A stretch of 64,000 bases of DNA from assembly GCF_001642475.1 (NCBI RefSeq), contig NW_019173963.1, positions 124,001-188,000 of the forward strand. Direction: 5' to 3'. The position numbers were made by a program, and so were the translations under genes. The notes under the pieces were generated by a model that did not search any database, had not been told where the DNA came from, and worked only from the letters and a program-made list of their open reading frames with translations. This stretch comes from Fonsecaea monophora (taxonomy: Eukaryota; Ascomycota; Eurotiomycetes; Chaetothyriales; Herpotrichiellaceae). This document shows, piece after piece, positions 32,501-42,536 of this stretch (position 1 is the first letter of the stretch; every line of letters starts with the position of its first letter).

Positions 32501-34606
32501 ATGGCCTCCTACGTATATTTCAAGTTCAAATCACAAAAAGAACCTCAGCGTGTAACAATCGATGGCCCTCATACCGATGTCTGGAATTTGAAGCGTGAGA
32601 TCATCAACATTTCTCGGCTAGGCGATGGCACAGACTTTGACCTGAAGATCTACAAGGAGAACAGCAACGAAGGTGAGTGCATTTCTCAACCTTTTTTTTT
32701 CGTCCGGGTGGTGGCTAACAATAGTCCAGAATATACAGATGACACTGAAATAATCCCCAAAGACTCGACTGTCCTTGCCCGAAGATTACCTGCCTCTGCG
32801 CCTGGGAAAGGGCGTGCTGCTCGATATGTCTCTGGTAAACCGCCCGTCAGTGCAAAGCCCATGGCAGCGAATATTGCGGCCAAGCCTCGTAAACCAGTGG
32901 ACATGGCCAAAGCAATGACGGAACAAGAAAAGCTTCAAGCCATGCTTCAATTTACAGACGCACAATGGCAACAAAAACAAGAGGAAATGTCACACGAGAC
33001 CCGTGTCCCTATGCAGGGGAAGCCTTTCAACAAGAAGGCGAACATTCCGGAGGGCGAACCTCCCCACGGCTACATCTGTTACCGCTGTGGCAAGAAAGGT
33101 AAGAAAAGATCCGTCAGTATTTGTTGTGTTCCCTTGCTGACGTGTGTAGGGCACTGGATCCAAGCATGTCCAACCAACGATGACGCTTCCTACGACAATA
33201 AGAACCGAATTAAGCGCACGACTGGTATTCCTCGGTCGATGCTGAAGAAGATCGATCAAGCAGATATCGACAAGCTCGACGAGTCTCAGAGACAAAATCT
33301 GATGGTAAACGCCGAGGGAGAGTACGTCTTTGCGCAAGCGGATGAAAAGGCATGGAGAAAACACCTGGAACAGGTCAAGGCTGCCGAAGCGGCGCAGAAG
33401 AAAGAGCAAATTGGTGACAAGGAGCTACAAGATCGAGGCTTGGAATGCTCGATTGACAAGCGCTTGTTTGTAGATCCAATGAAGACACCTTGTTGTGGGA
33501 AGACATATTGTCACGTTTGTATCGAAAATGCATTACTTGAAAACGATCTCACATGTCCTGGGTGTGAGACGGAGAATATCAGTCTCGAGCGTCTTGAGCC
33601 TGACGAGGAGATGAAGGACAAAATCAAAGAGTATGAAGCAGAAAAGTCTGCAGAGAAGCAACGGTCTAGAAGTCCTACAGAGGGTGCCGCCGCTTCACCA
33701 AAGACCAAAGACTCTCCTCCATATTCACCTTCACAATCTCGAGAGGGTTCTACCACGCCTCAATCAGCCAGTGGTTCGGCGAGAAAGCGCAGTGCGAGTG
33801 AAGTCGACGGAGCAACATCCTCAGATAGCCTGGCCGCCCCGGCCATGAAGCGGCAGAAGTCTGGAGATGCCGTGTCGTCGACACCAAAGGTGGCGGACGC
33901 CGAGCTGATTCCTTCCAAGGAGCAGACTGCGACTCCTGAGAGTAATAACGTGCTTCCTGCAGACATGATGCCGCCAGACTTGTCGCAAATGCAATCAGGA
34001 AACAACATGGCTTTGCCCATGATGCCGGGCTTCAACCCCATGATGATGAATCCGATGATGATGGGTATGGGTATGCCAGGCATGAATGGCATGGCGGGCA
34101 TGAATGGCATGAATCCGATGAACTTCATGAATCCTATGATGATGAATGGGATGAACCCGGGAAATATGGGCAACATGAACATGGGCATGGGTGTCAACTT
34201 CGCCAATCCAGGTCAGATGCCGAATTGGAACATGAATATGAACATGAACATGAACCAGAATCAGAATCCCAACACCAACATGAACCAGAATCGACCTAAC
34301 AACTTCCACCAGAACAACAACCATCGCCCTATTCGAAATCAGACCTTTCATCAGCAGCCCAAGCCATCACCACCTCAACAACCGGCTGGGATGTCTGGAG
34401 TGCCGACCGGTCCCAAAGCGCTGGTCAACCAGAATCAGAATCAGGGCTTCTATCCGCCGTCCGGCCCAGCAGGGAATCGATTCGCGAACCAACAACGGCA
34501 CGTAGGAAACGAAGAAGACAATGCCTACATGCGGCAGCCTGTCAATCCCCACCGGCATATCAACCGGAATCGCAAGCCCCGGCAGGCAGACTATAGGGAA
34601 TTGTGA
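32501..34606 (+). CDS. MPE1: Mpe1/RBBP6-type cleavage and polyadenylation factor subunit
   Basis: Three exons, 32501-32672, 32730-33098 and 33150-34606 (665 aa). The start has a strong context (GCCACCATGG). Domains in order: ubiquitin-like DWNN domain (about 1-78, MASYVYFKFKSQKEP), zinc knuckle C174-x2-C177-x4-H182-x4-C187, and a RING/U-box-like domain from C280 (CSIDKRLF, PCCGKTYCHVC, CPGC). A Ser/Pro-rich stretch and a long Met/Asn/Gly-rich tail (MNGMAGMNGMNPMN type) follow. Yeast Mpe1 is an essential subunit of the CPF complex that promotes pre-mRNA cleavage and poly(A) addition; its RING has ubiquitin-ligase features. Both introns (57 and 51 nt) are multiples of three with no in-frame stop. 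Keeping the second would split the zinc knuckle between C177 and H182. Confidence 0.95.
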   Translation: MASYVYFKFKSQKEPQRVTIDGPHTDVWNLKREIINISRLGDGTDFDLKIYKENSNEGECISQPFFFVRVVANNSPEYTDDTEIIPKDSTVLARRLPASAPGKGRAARYVSGKPPVSAKPMAANIAAKPRKPVDMAKAMTEQEKLQAMLQFTDAQWQQKQEEMSHETRVPMQGKPFNKKANIPEGEPPHGYICYRCGKKGKKRSVSICCVPLLTCVGHWIQACPTNDDASYDNKNRIKRTTGIPRSMLKKIDQADIDKLDESQRQNLMVNAEGEYVFAQADEKAWRKHLEQVKAAEAAQKKEQIGDKELQDRGLECSIDKRLFVDPMKTPCCGKTYCHVCIENALLENDLTCPGCETENISLERLEPDEEMKDKIKEYEAEKSAEKQRSRSPTEGAAASPKTKDSPPYSPSQSREGSTTPQSASGSARKRSASEVDGATSSDSLAAPAMKRQKSGDAVSSTPKVADAELIPSKEQTATPESNNVLPADMMPPDLSQMQSGNNMALPMMPGFNPMMMNPMMMGMGMPGMNGMAGMNGMNPMNFMNPMMMNGMNPGNMGNMNMGMGVNFANPGQMPNWNMNMNMNMNQNQNPNTNMNQNRPNNFHQNNNHRPIRNQTFHQQPKPSPPQQPAGMSGVPTGPKALVNQNQNQGFYPPSGPAGNRFANQQRHVGNEEDNAYMRQPVNPHRHINRNRKPRQADYREL

Positions 34607-35171
34607 AGAAGGAATCGAGAAAACGAAACGAGGGTTCTGGGAGTGGGTGGGATATGGCAGCATCCCTGGAGGATGCCAGCATGTCCGCTGCCTTCATGAA
34701 GGAGGCAGCCGAAAGTCTGAGAGCTGCCGTTGCGTCAACTTGGGAACCAGCTACGCAGGACAGGGTTCATTTCTTCGAAAATATTTGATGAGTTGATGGC
34801 TTGGAGAGGGAAATGCTTCACCTCGCATGACATGGTTGACCGTAATTGTGCCGCGTGTCTGCTAACTCGGTCAGACATTGGCATGGTGAATGGATTGTAT
34901 ATATAATAGTGGCATATGGTTGGTGATCAGCCTTGCCCCTGAATCCTTGAAATATAGCACGAGCATATATGCTCATTTGCGACCCAAATATGTCGTCGAG
35001 AAAATTATGATTGTTAGATTTCAGATCCCCTTTCGCTCCCGACTTCTACCTTTTGTTGTCAACTGCATTGTATTTCCCCAAGCCGGCCGGTAGGTATACC
35101 GTTGGTACCCTGCCTCCGATCTCGATGCTGTCGAAAACCCCAGGAGCTAGACAGCCGTCGTCATCAATCCT
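34607..35171. other. Intergenic, convergent 3' ends
   Basis: About 0.56 kb between MPE1 (+) and the monooxygenase relic (-). Nothing recognisable. Confidence 0.5.
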
Positions 35172-35995
35172 TTAAAGACTAGTCTCCCTGTTCGCTGGCC
35201 CGAATAGCCCCTCACACTCTCTTCGTGTCTCTAAGGCGGCGTCGTAGCCATAACACCAATCCCTCGTCTCCCGGTCCGCGATCCCGTACACGTACTGCCT
35301 ATCTTCTTTCCTATCCGTTCTTCCATCGGCCTGCAGCAAGGCGTCCCTCTTCTCCTGCGCCGCGCTGGGAGGGAGGTGTAAGATTTCCCCAGCGTGGAGA
35401 CTGGCGGACTGGACGGCTTCGGCGCGCGGTTTGCGGACCGATTCGAAGAGACCAAGAGCGGTGGAGAGAGAGGGTCTTGGTTTCGGTCCCGGGTCATTTG
35501 TGCCGTTGTCGTTGGGATCGTTGGAGGAGGAGGAGGAGGTCGCCGACCCCAGTAGCGAGAGACACTCGCTCAAGGCGACCGCGTCTTCCACGGCCATCGA
35601 GATGCCCATGGAGAGGTAGAACGCCATGGCGTGCGCCGCGTCCCCCATGAGCACAAACTTGCCGGACTTGGACACCCATCGGGGTAGCGGCTCGACCTGG
35701 TACACGGGCCAGTTGTTGATGGTCTCGGGCCGCACCATGTCGAGAAGAGCCGTAAGCTTGCCGTCCCACCCGCGGAAGAGGGATTGGATCACGCCGTGGT
35801 ATTGCGCGGGCGTCCAGGTCGTGGTGTCGACGTCGTCCCGGTGCACTTGATGGCGTCCGGCGTCAGTTGAACGCCCGCCCCGATCTCGGCCAGCTGCGGC
35901 GCCGACTCGAGCACCGTCACGCTGTGTTTCTCGAGCGCCAGGGCCAATGCCGCAGATAGGCCGCCGATCCCTGCGCCGACGATGATGATCTTCAT
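35172..35995 (-). pseudogene. FAD-dependent monooxygenase (salicylate-hydroxylase-like) with large internal deletion
   Basis: The 5' part encodes a good FAD-binding N-terminus (MKIIIVGAGIGGLSAALALA, then EIGAGVQLTPDAIK) for 50 residues, from the ATG at 35995 down to about 35846. At that point the sequence jumps, in another frame, to the C-terminal third of the same family: HRDDVDTTTWTPAQY, WPVYQVEPLPRW, then the second FAD motif GKFVLMGDAAHAM and MAVEDAVALSECL. Roughly 200 or more central residues, including substrate-binding and GADG-type motifs, are missing. The junction has no splice signals. The retained ends are clean, so the deletion looks recent. A functional enzyme is very unlikely. 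An assembly or cloning error is the alternative. Confidence 0.82.
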
Positions 35996-36777
35996 TGTGG
36001 ACGCCTCTTGTTGTTGTTACCCCTGCTGCTATGCCGAAGAGGGAGGTCTGGTGATGTATGGAAGAGAGGGATGCCTAGTCATCACCCACAACATGCGAGT
36101 AAGAACCTAGATCAAGCTTTTTCTGGGCCTATTCCAGTAGTTCTGATGCTTCACGCATGATACATCCATTTCAGGGCGTGTGGCAGAAGTCCCGAGGTAC
36201 ACCACCAATGGAGACGGTGCAAGAGTCGTGTCGAGACTGATAAAGAGATATGAGAACTCAGGGTGTCGTTGTTCAAGAGTCTATGTATGTACCTGTGGGG
36301 ATGTTGGGTAGGATATTCAACCAGATTTAGGCTTGATTTAAACTTGGTGTATCCCGTAAAACAAAAACCTTAAGCTTATTCAAGGAGCATATTCTAACCA
36401 AGCACAAGGGCTGCTGTATTACATCATAGAACAACCTTTATTCAAGCATAAATACTGGCACCATGGGTGATTACCTAAAGAGGTAACAAGTCATGTTGTA
36501 CCGTAGCGGAAACTCCTCCACCGAGTGACTTTTGGTAAATGGATGCACGTTGGATTTGATTTTGTTAGTCATGTTCCTTTTCGAGTACCTAGTACGTGTC
36601 TGTGGAATTCCAGAGACACTCTCCTCTCCCTCACCAAGCCTATCAATCACACTGGGAGGAGATGGTGGTTAAACTACAAGGACGATTGATGAGATGAACC
36701 AACGCCATTGACACCACGCTACAAGCCTATAAGGCCCGAACACCTCTGGGGGAAAAGGTGCTCGCGAAAACCAATCT
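35996..36777. other. Intergenic region
   Basis: About 0.8 kb between the relic's start and the GUT1 3' end. It is rather AT-rich, with no feature seen. Confidence 0.5.
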
Positions 36778-38427
36778 TCAGTTGGCCCAGCCCTTGCTCA
36801 TCTCCACGGCTTTCTCCCACCGAGAAAACTGTTTGGCACTCTCTTCCTTGCTGATGGCAGGCTTGAAGACCGACGAGCCCTCGGTATTGACCTCCTTCAA
36901 CTCGTCAATGCTGTCCCATACTCCCACGGCCAAACCAGCTGCGATCGCCGCGCCCAGCGCGGTGGTCTCGCGCATAGCCGGTCTTTTCACGGGAATGCCA
37001 ATGAGATCAGTTTGTGTTTGCATGCACAGATCCGAGTTACACATCCCACCGTCAACGGCCAGTTCACTGAGTTTGTGGCCCGAGTCCTTTTCCATTGCCA
37101 CCAGGATAGCTTTGGTTTGGAAGCACGTCGCTTCCAGAGTGGCACGGGCGATGTGGCCTCGCTGTGTGTACGCCGTGATACCGAAGATGGTTCCACGGGC
37201 GTCATCGATCCAGTAGGGCGCGAACAGACCGCTGAATGCAGTCACGAATGTAACACCCCCATTATCCTCGACAGTCTCGGCAAGTTGGCTGATCTCGGAG
37301 GACTTGTCAATGAATCCAAAGTTTTCGACCAGGAACTTGACGCTTGAGCCAGCCACGGCAATCGATCCCTCAAGCGCATACATGGGCTTAGTGTTGCCGC
37401 CAAAGTCAAATGCCACAGTGGTCAACAGACCGTGGGTGGAGATCACTGGCTTATCGCCTACGTTGTAAAGAATGAAGCTACCGGTTCCATATGTGTTCTT
37501 GCCGAGGCCTGGCGTGAAGCCTTTCTGACCGACCAGGGCGGCTGACTGATCTCCTAGGCAACCGGTAATCGGAACACCCTTGAGGACGGTCGAGGTGAGG
37601 GAGCCATATGCTGCGGAATCCGAAGAATGGACGATCTTAGGGAGGTGGACCTTTGAGGTGTCGATACGGAAGAAGTCGAGAAGGGAGTCGTCGTACTCGA
37701 GGGTCTTCAGGTTCATGAACATTGTTCGTGATGCGTTTGAAGGATCAGAGACGAAGATGTTTCTTTTCGGGCCTTTGGGATTGGGATGTTAGCATGTGAA
37801 GGTTGCAGAGGTTTCGACAAAAAGAGCTCACCTCCATTAAGTTTATACACAAGCCAAGCATCAATTGTGCCAAAGGCCAACACGCCCTTTTCGTACGCAT
37901 CTTTGACCTTTGGCTCATTCTCAAGTAGCCAAAGTAGCTTGCCGACGGAAGGATAGGTAGAAAGCGGAAGCCCACAGATGTCAGTGAGCTTGTCGGCGCC
38001 GAGTCGATGCTTCAGCTTTCGAACTAATGCCTGTGTCCGCGTGTCGGTCCAAACAATAGCATTGTACAAGGGCTCTCCGGTCTCCTTGTTCCAAAGAACC
38101 GTGGTCTCACGCTGATTGGTGATGCCGACTGCCTTGATGGTGTTGATGTTGTGGCCTTGGTCTTGGAACTGTTGGACTGCGCCATCGATACACTTTTCTA
38201 CCGAGGAAACGATCTCCAGGGGGTCATGTTCGTGCCAGCTGTGTCTTGCGGTTAACAGCACGCTTCGTCGTTAAAATTGGTGTTACTTACCCAGGATGTG
38301 GATAGATCTGCTTGAATTCAAGCTGGTGCGAGGCAACAGGCTCGCCTCGCTTGTTGAAGATCAGGAATCTAGAACTCGTGGTTCCCTGATCGATAGACCC
38401 GACAAAGACTTCTTGAGTGCTGCCCAT
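36778..38427 (-). CDS. GUT1: Glycerol kinase
   Basis: Three exons: 38427-38291, 38238-37832 and 37772-36778 (512 aa). Introns are 52 and 59 nt with GTAAGT/ACACAG and GTGAGC/CCAAAG sites; joins restore YPHPGWHEHDP and LNGGPKRNIFVSDPSN. It is an FGGY-family kinase that phosphorylates glycerol to sn-glycerol 3-phosphate with ATP in the cytosol. Visible are the N-terminal phosphate loop GSIDQGTTSSRFLIF (about residues 10-24), VGITNQRETTVLW, GTIDAWLVYKL, GCLGDQSAALVGQ, YGTGSFIL and the C-terminal nucleotide-binding LAVDGGMCNSDLCMQ and ETTALGAAIAAGLAVGVW. An in-frame ATG at 38451 (MNFLRKVA) is also possible, but its context is poorer. A TATA-like CTATATAA sits about 140 bp upstream. It is head to head with the aquaglyceroporin gene and close to GUT2, forming a glycerol-use cluster. 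Confidence 0.97.
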
Positions 38428-38564
38428 GGCGACTTTTCGCAAAAAGTTCATAAAGTTCTCAAAGAAATGTAAGTTTGCCTGAAAGGAGAAATTGTCCGGG
38501 TCTGGGGAATAGACTGGAGCACTGGAGGCCTGGAGGGATGCTGTGGAGGGGAGGGGAATCCATG

Positions 38565-38572
38565 TTATATAG
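38565..38572 (-). promoter_or_regulatory. TATA-like box of GUT1
   Basis: CTATATAA read on the minus strand, about 140 bp before the GUT1 ATG. The aquaglyceroporin gene has the same octamer in a similar place. Confidence 0.5.
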
Positions 38573-39915
38573 CACAACAGCGGGGGAACACCGAAGCATG
38601 TGGACTTTGAAGACAATGTATCGAGGCACACGGTCGCATGACCTTTACCGCAGGGGGTTGTACCACATGGAAGCGGGTCATGGTCTGCGTCAAACTCGAA
38701 TCTTACGCGAGCTCATGGCATAACAAGCTGGAGTCCCCAGTTGGTGCTTGCTCGGTGTTCAAACGAACTTTTGCGAGGTCTCCCGGACATTTCAACCCCG
38801 AACTCCACAGACGGAACCCTTCTACAATTCCATGCGGCTGGTGAAGCTCGGTGCAGGGACAGGCGACGGGCATGGGGAAGGGCGGGCGTGCGGATTGTAA
38901 GTAGATGCGGGAAAGATCAGGGGTACAAAGCGTGGCGGGGGGGAGGAGTGGAAAGTAACATGGCTGCAGTGGATTGTTGAAGTTACGCCCGTGGTACCGA
39001 CTGAGGAAGCCCTTCGCGACGTGGTACCGAACGCAGGTGTTTGCGGGGATGAGCGGAAAAGACAAGGATAGAGAATAATGGAGGATGAATCGAGGAGAGA
39101 AGTTCGGGGAAAGAGACCGACGTGCATTTGCCGAGGCTTCCCCACGTGCCCCGCAAGGACGTCATCGGCGAAACTGTTTTTCCAGCCGCTTGCAGATTCC
39201 GCAGTCGGCCGGACAAAGACTGCGACACTTACTCCGTATACCTTGTCTTCCTCTGTAACGTCGTATTGGTTGCTAAGAAGCCGTGTCCACCGAGAGGTAA
39301 AATGTGTGCCACCCCGAGACCGCCATGAAACCTTGACTGAGTGCGAAGGCAGCTGAAATTTGTACAGGTCATTTTTGTCTGTTTGTGACGGCCAACTGCC
39401 TCTCACTCACCACCACTGGATGACTGATCCTATCAACGGCCCCTGAGATACCATAACATCGACGTGAAGTCTGGGCATCGTGCATATCAAGATCTGCAGG
39501 AATTGCTTTGAGCTGGGCTTCCTAAAGGCATAACTCTATGCAAGTCGGCATAGAGTTGCCGCTGGAATTTCAAGACCATCCGGGTCTAGTCGTGTGCGGT
39601 TCGCGGTGATACTAACTGAAGAAAAAGTTATGTGAGTGGAAGGATTTTCTTGGCCGTCATACGGCATCATTGGCTCACGTACAAGCCACGATCTCGTGTT
39701 TTATGCAGGGCCAACGTGCGGGTGTCCCGGACCCCTGTACAGTTTGGTTCTAGACACGATACCTAGTACAAGGGTTTGCATCGGCCACAGCGCCTTGTTT
39801 GCTGAACTAACTCTGTTTCCACGTTTTCGGTATCACTGGCAATGACACTCGAGATTACAAGGGTGGAGTCAGAATAGAGAGAGCGGAATCATGGGTTATA
39901 TTATGTGGTATTCGT

Positions 39916-39923
39916 CTATATAA
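39916..39923 (+). promoter_or_regulatory. TATA-like box of the aquaglyceroporin gene
   Basis: CTATATAA about 100 bp before the ATG at 40021, mirroring the one upstream of GUT1. TATA boxes in fungi often mark strongly regulated, carbon- or stress-responsive genes. Confidence 0.5.
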
Positions 39924-40020
39924 CCCAAGTCCTCTCCCCCATGGGCACCTTCTCATTGTTCTGTATCCCCACAAAGCAGCACTGCCTTTGTTCGTCCATC
40001 TTGCCACCTTTAATTCTTAC

Positions 40021-41206
40021 ATGTCCACGTCCATTTCTTCTCTATCCTCGGAGAAACAGCCAGTCACAATGGGCAACATTACCCACCAGGAACACTTCAA
40101 TGTTCCCCAGGAGCAGAGACGACGAACTTCTGTTCAAGACGTCCCTGCCTTTGCCGAGCACGGTGCCCTCGTCGACCACAAGATTCCTCAAGCAGATGTG
40201 GTGCAACAAGAACCTGACCTGACTTGGAGTCGAATCCGACATTTCCTCCGAGAACCCCTGTCGGAGTTCTTTGGCGTCTTCATCCTGATCCTCTTTGGTG
40301 ATGGTGTCGTCGCGCAGGTAGTCCTCAGTGGGAACACAAAGGGCGACTACCAATCAATCTCTTGGGGTTGGGGGTACGTTTTGTCTCGGTTATAACATTC
40401 TAAAATGTGTCGGTTGCTAATAGTTGCACAGTCTTGGTGTCATGCTAGGAGTCTACACTTCTGGCATCTCAGGAGCACATTTAAATCCTGCCGTAACCCT
40501 TGCCAACGCAATCTTTCGCAAGTTTCCGTGGAGGAAATTTCCAATCTACATGCTTGCCCAGATCCTCGGCGCTATGGCAGCATCTGCAATTGTTTATGCC
40601 AACTACAAGTCCGCGATCGATGTTTTCGAAGGAGGCCCTGGCATCCGGACCGTCGGTGGCGAGACGTCGACCGCAGGCATCTTTTGCACCTATCCTGCCC
40701 CGTTCATGACCAAGACCGGCCAGTTCTTCTCCGAGTTTATCGCCAGTGCGATCCTGATGTTCTTGATCTACGCGCTGAAGGATGATGGAAATCTTGGTGC
40801 AGGAGATTTGACTCCTCTTGGGCTCTTCTTTGTCATTTTTGGCATCGGTGCGTGCTTCGGCTGGGAGACTGGCTATGCTATCAACCTGGCTCGAGATTTC
40901 GGCCCTCGTCTCGTCAGCTATATGATCGGCTACGGACACGAGGTATGGAGCGCAGGTGACTACTACTTCTGGGTAAGCCCATCCAATGCTATCTAAGATG
41001 CGGGAATTTGAAGCTGACTTGCCCAAAAGGTTCCAATGGTTGCACCATTCTGTGGCTGCGCATTCGGTGGCTGGCTCTATGACATGTTCCTCTTCACCGG
41101 CGAGAGCCCGATCAACACTCCTTACATGGGTCTCAAACGGTTTTTGCAACCGAAACGATCAGTGTGGTCAAATACATACACTCCCAACACCGAGAGCCAG
41201 GTGTGA
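40021..41206 (+). CDS. Aquaglyceroporin (MIP family, Fps1-like pore)
   Basis: Three exons: 40021-40373, 40432-40972 and 41030-41206 (356 aa). Introns are 58 and 57 nt with GTACGT/CACAG and GTAAGC/AAAAG sites. It is a six-helix MIP channel. The first pore half-helix is canonical, HLNPAVT with NPA at 136-138. The second is NLARD, with NLA at 269-271 instead of NPA, as in yeast Fps1; the following Asp273 is the glycerol-facilitator signature. The cytosolic N-terminus is about 80 residues and the C-terminal tail is short, so the long regulatory extensions of yeast Fps1 are absent. The likely function is glycerol passage across the plasma membrane. Its position between GUT1 and GUT2 suggests uptake for catabolism rather than only osmotic export. 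A second ATG at 40069 could also be used. Confidence 0.95.
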
Positions 41207-42536
41207 GGTGATTGAAGACATAGTTGTTGGTTGGATATTCAAAAGGGGAACAGGTTAGACAATCTATACGAGGGCGGTTATGGTTGTCGGTTTTTCAGAT
41301 TAGTTCTGAGCGCAGGCGTTAAGCACTGTTGTACATAGCCATCGAGGATACCTGATGGCAGACCAATCAATGCGTACAAATGCATTTCATATTGTGATTT
41401 CTCTTCCAAGTACAAAGGGTGATTTAGAAATCGTAGGCGACATGTGAGGTTCGACGGTTATTAGTGCTGGAACAACTCATAGTTCAGATTGCGGTAGACT
41501 CTGTTTGAGGACTGAGAACATGTGATTCACAGTCAAACAAGTAGCGCGCTGTCATTCTTTCACAGCAGATCTGTCTATCGAGAGTTTGACCAAGGACAAT
41601 CCTTGTGCGTGTGTATAGTATATCGACAGAGCCCCGTGGGTGATACTGTGGCACAAGTGGCATGATCAATCTACCTACAGTCAACAATGCTTCACGTACT
41701 ATCTCATGAGAAAAAAGGTATATCGATATACCCGGAGATGGCCGAAAGTTAATAGCCACAATAGTCGGTTGATGAGGTAGTCCGAGCTGAACGAACCGAA
41801 CCAGGTCAGCTGAGTCTGAAACAGTGGGTTTTTTTTGTGAACGGGTATCCATCCAGGTATGTCAATAGTGGCAAGATGCGGCCGAAGTCTTGTTCTTCCA
41901 CCACCTATAAAGTTTTTTTTTCCCCTCGGATTCCTGAGATCCATCCGCAATACGACGCTGGTTCAAAGGAAAAAAGCGGATCCAATACCCAATCGGGAAA
42001 CCTCTCAAAAAGGGGGTATTGCCGCCTGGAGCTGCACCTCGGTGTGTCCATCCCCGAGACCTCAATTTCCGGAATTTGGTCGGAGAAATCGACCCGAGTC
42101 ACATCCTGCCACTAATTTCTCCGCATTGCCCAAAAGGTTTCGTTGTGTAAGGGTAACTAGGTTCAATACTCAGCATCACGCAAGATGCCTAGCAGATCCG
42201 GGGTCGCTCAAAGCTCGTGTTGCGGCCTGGGCTCACGTCGCCCCTCGAGCTCGGTCATCCAGATTCCCCGAGTGCTGTCAATGGCAGAGTCTTGCTTCTC
42301 CGCAATGCTGCGTCCTTTGTCGTTGGCTTGTCGATCGAGAGTCATTTACGACGCCTTCAAATATCGCAGTTGGCATCCTCCTTGACACCAATCCATCGGT
42401 CTGTTTGTCGCCAGAGACATTAACTTGGTCTCACATCACACAGCGTCACTATTGTTGTCGCTACATGTTCAAACGCTCCTTGACCTTCACTTGACAACCT
42501 GCTTGCCCAACTGCTCTTTGGTGAATTGCCTCGAGA
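41207..42536. other. Intergenic region before GUT2
   Basis: About 1.3 kb. It holds a spaced inverted repeat, CAATACCC near 41982 with GGGTATTG near 42016. No coding sequence can be supported. Confidence 0.5.

Larger units (their letters stand above)
38428..40020. other. Divergent promoter region, GUT1 / aquaglyceroporin
   Basis: About 1.6 kb between divergent starts, with a TATA-like box near each gene (listed separately). AGGGG motifs, which match the stress-response element core, occur at 38547-38556. No coding sequence is seen. Confidence 0.5.

Noticed and set aside
41979..42023. Spaced inverted repeat CAATACCC/GGGTATTG as a transposon end
   Set aside because: Only 8 bp, no target-site duplication and no transposase nearby.
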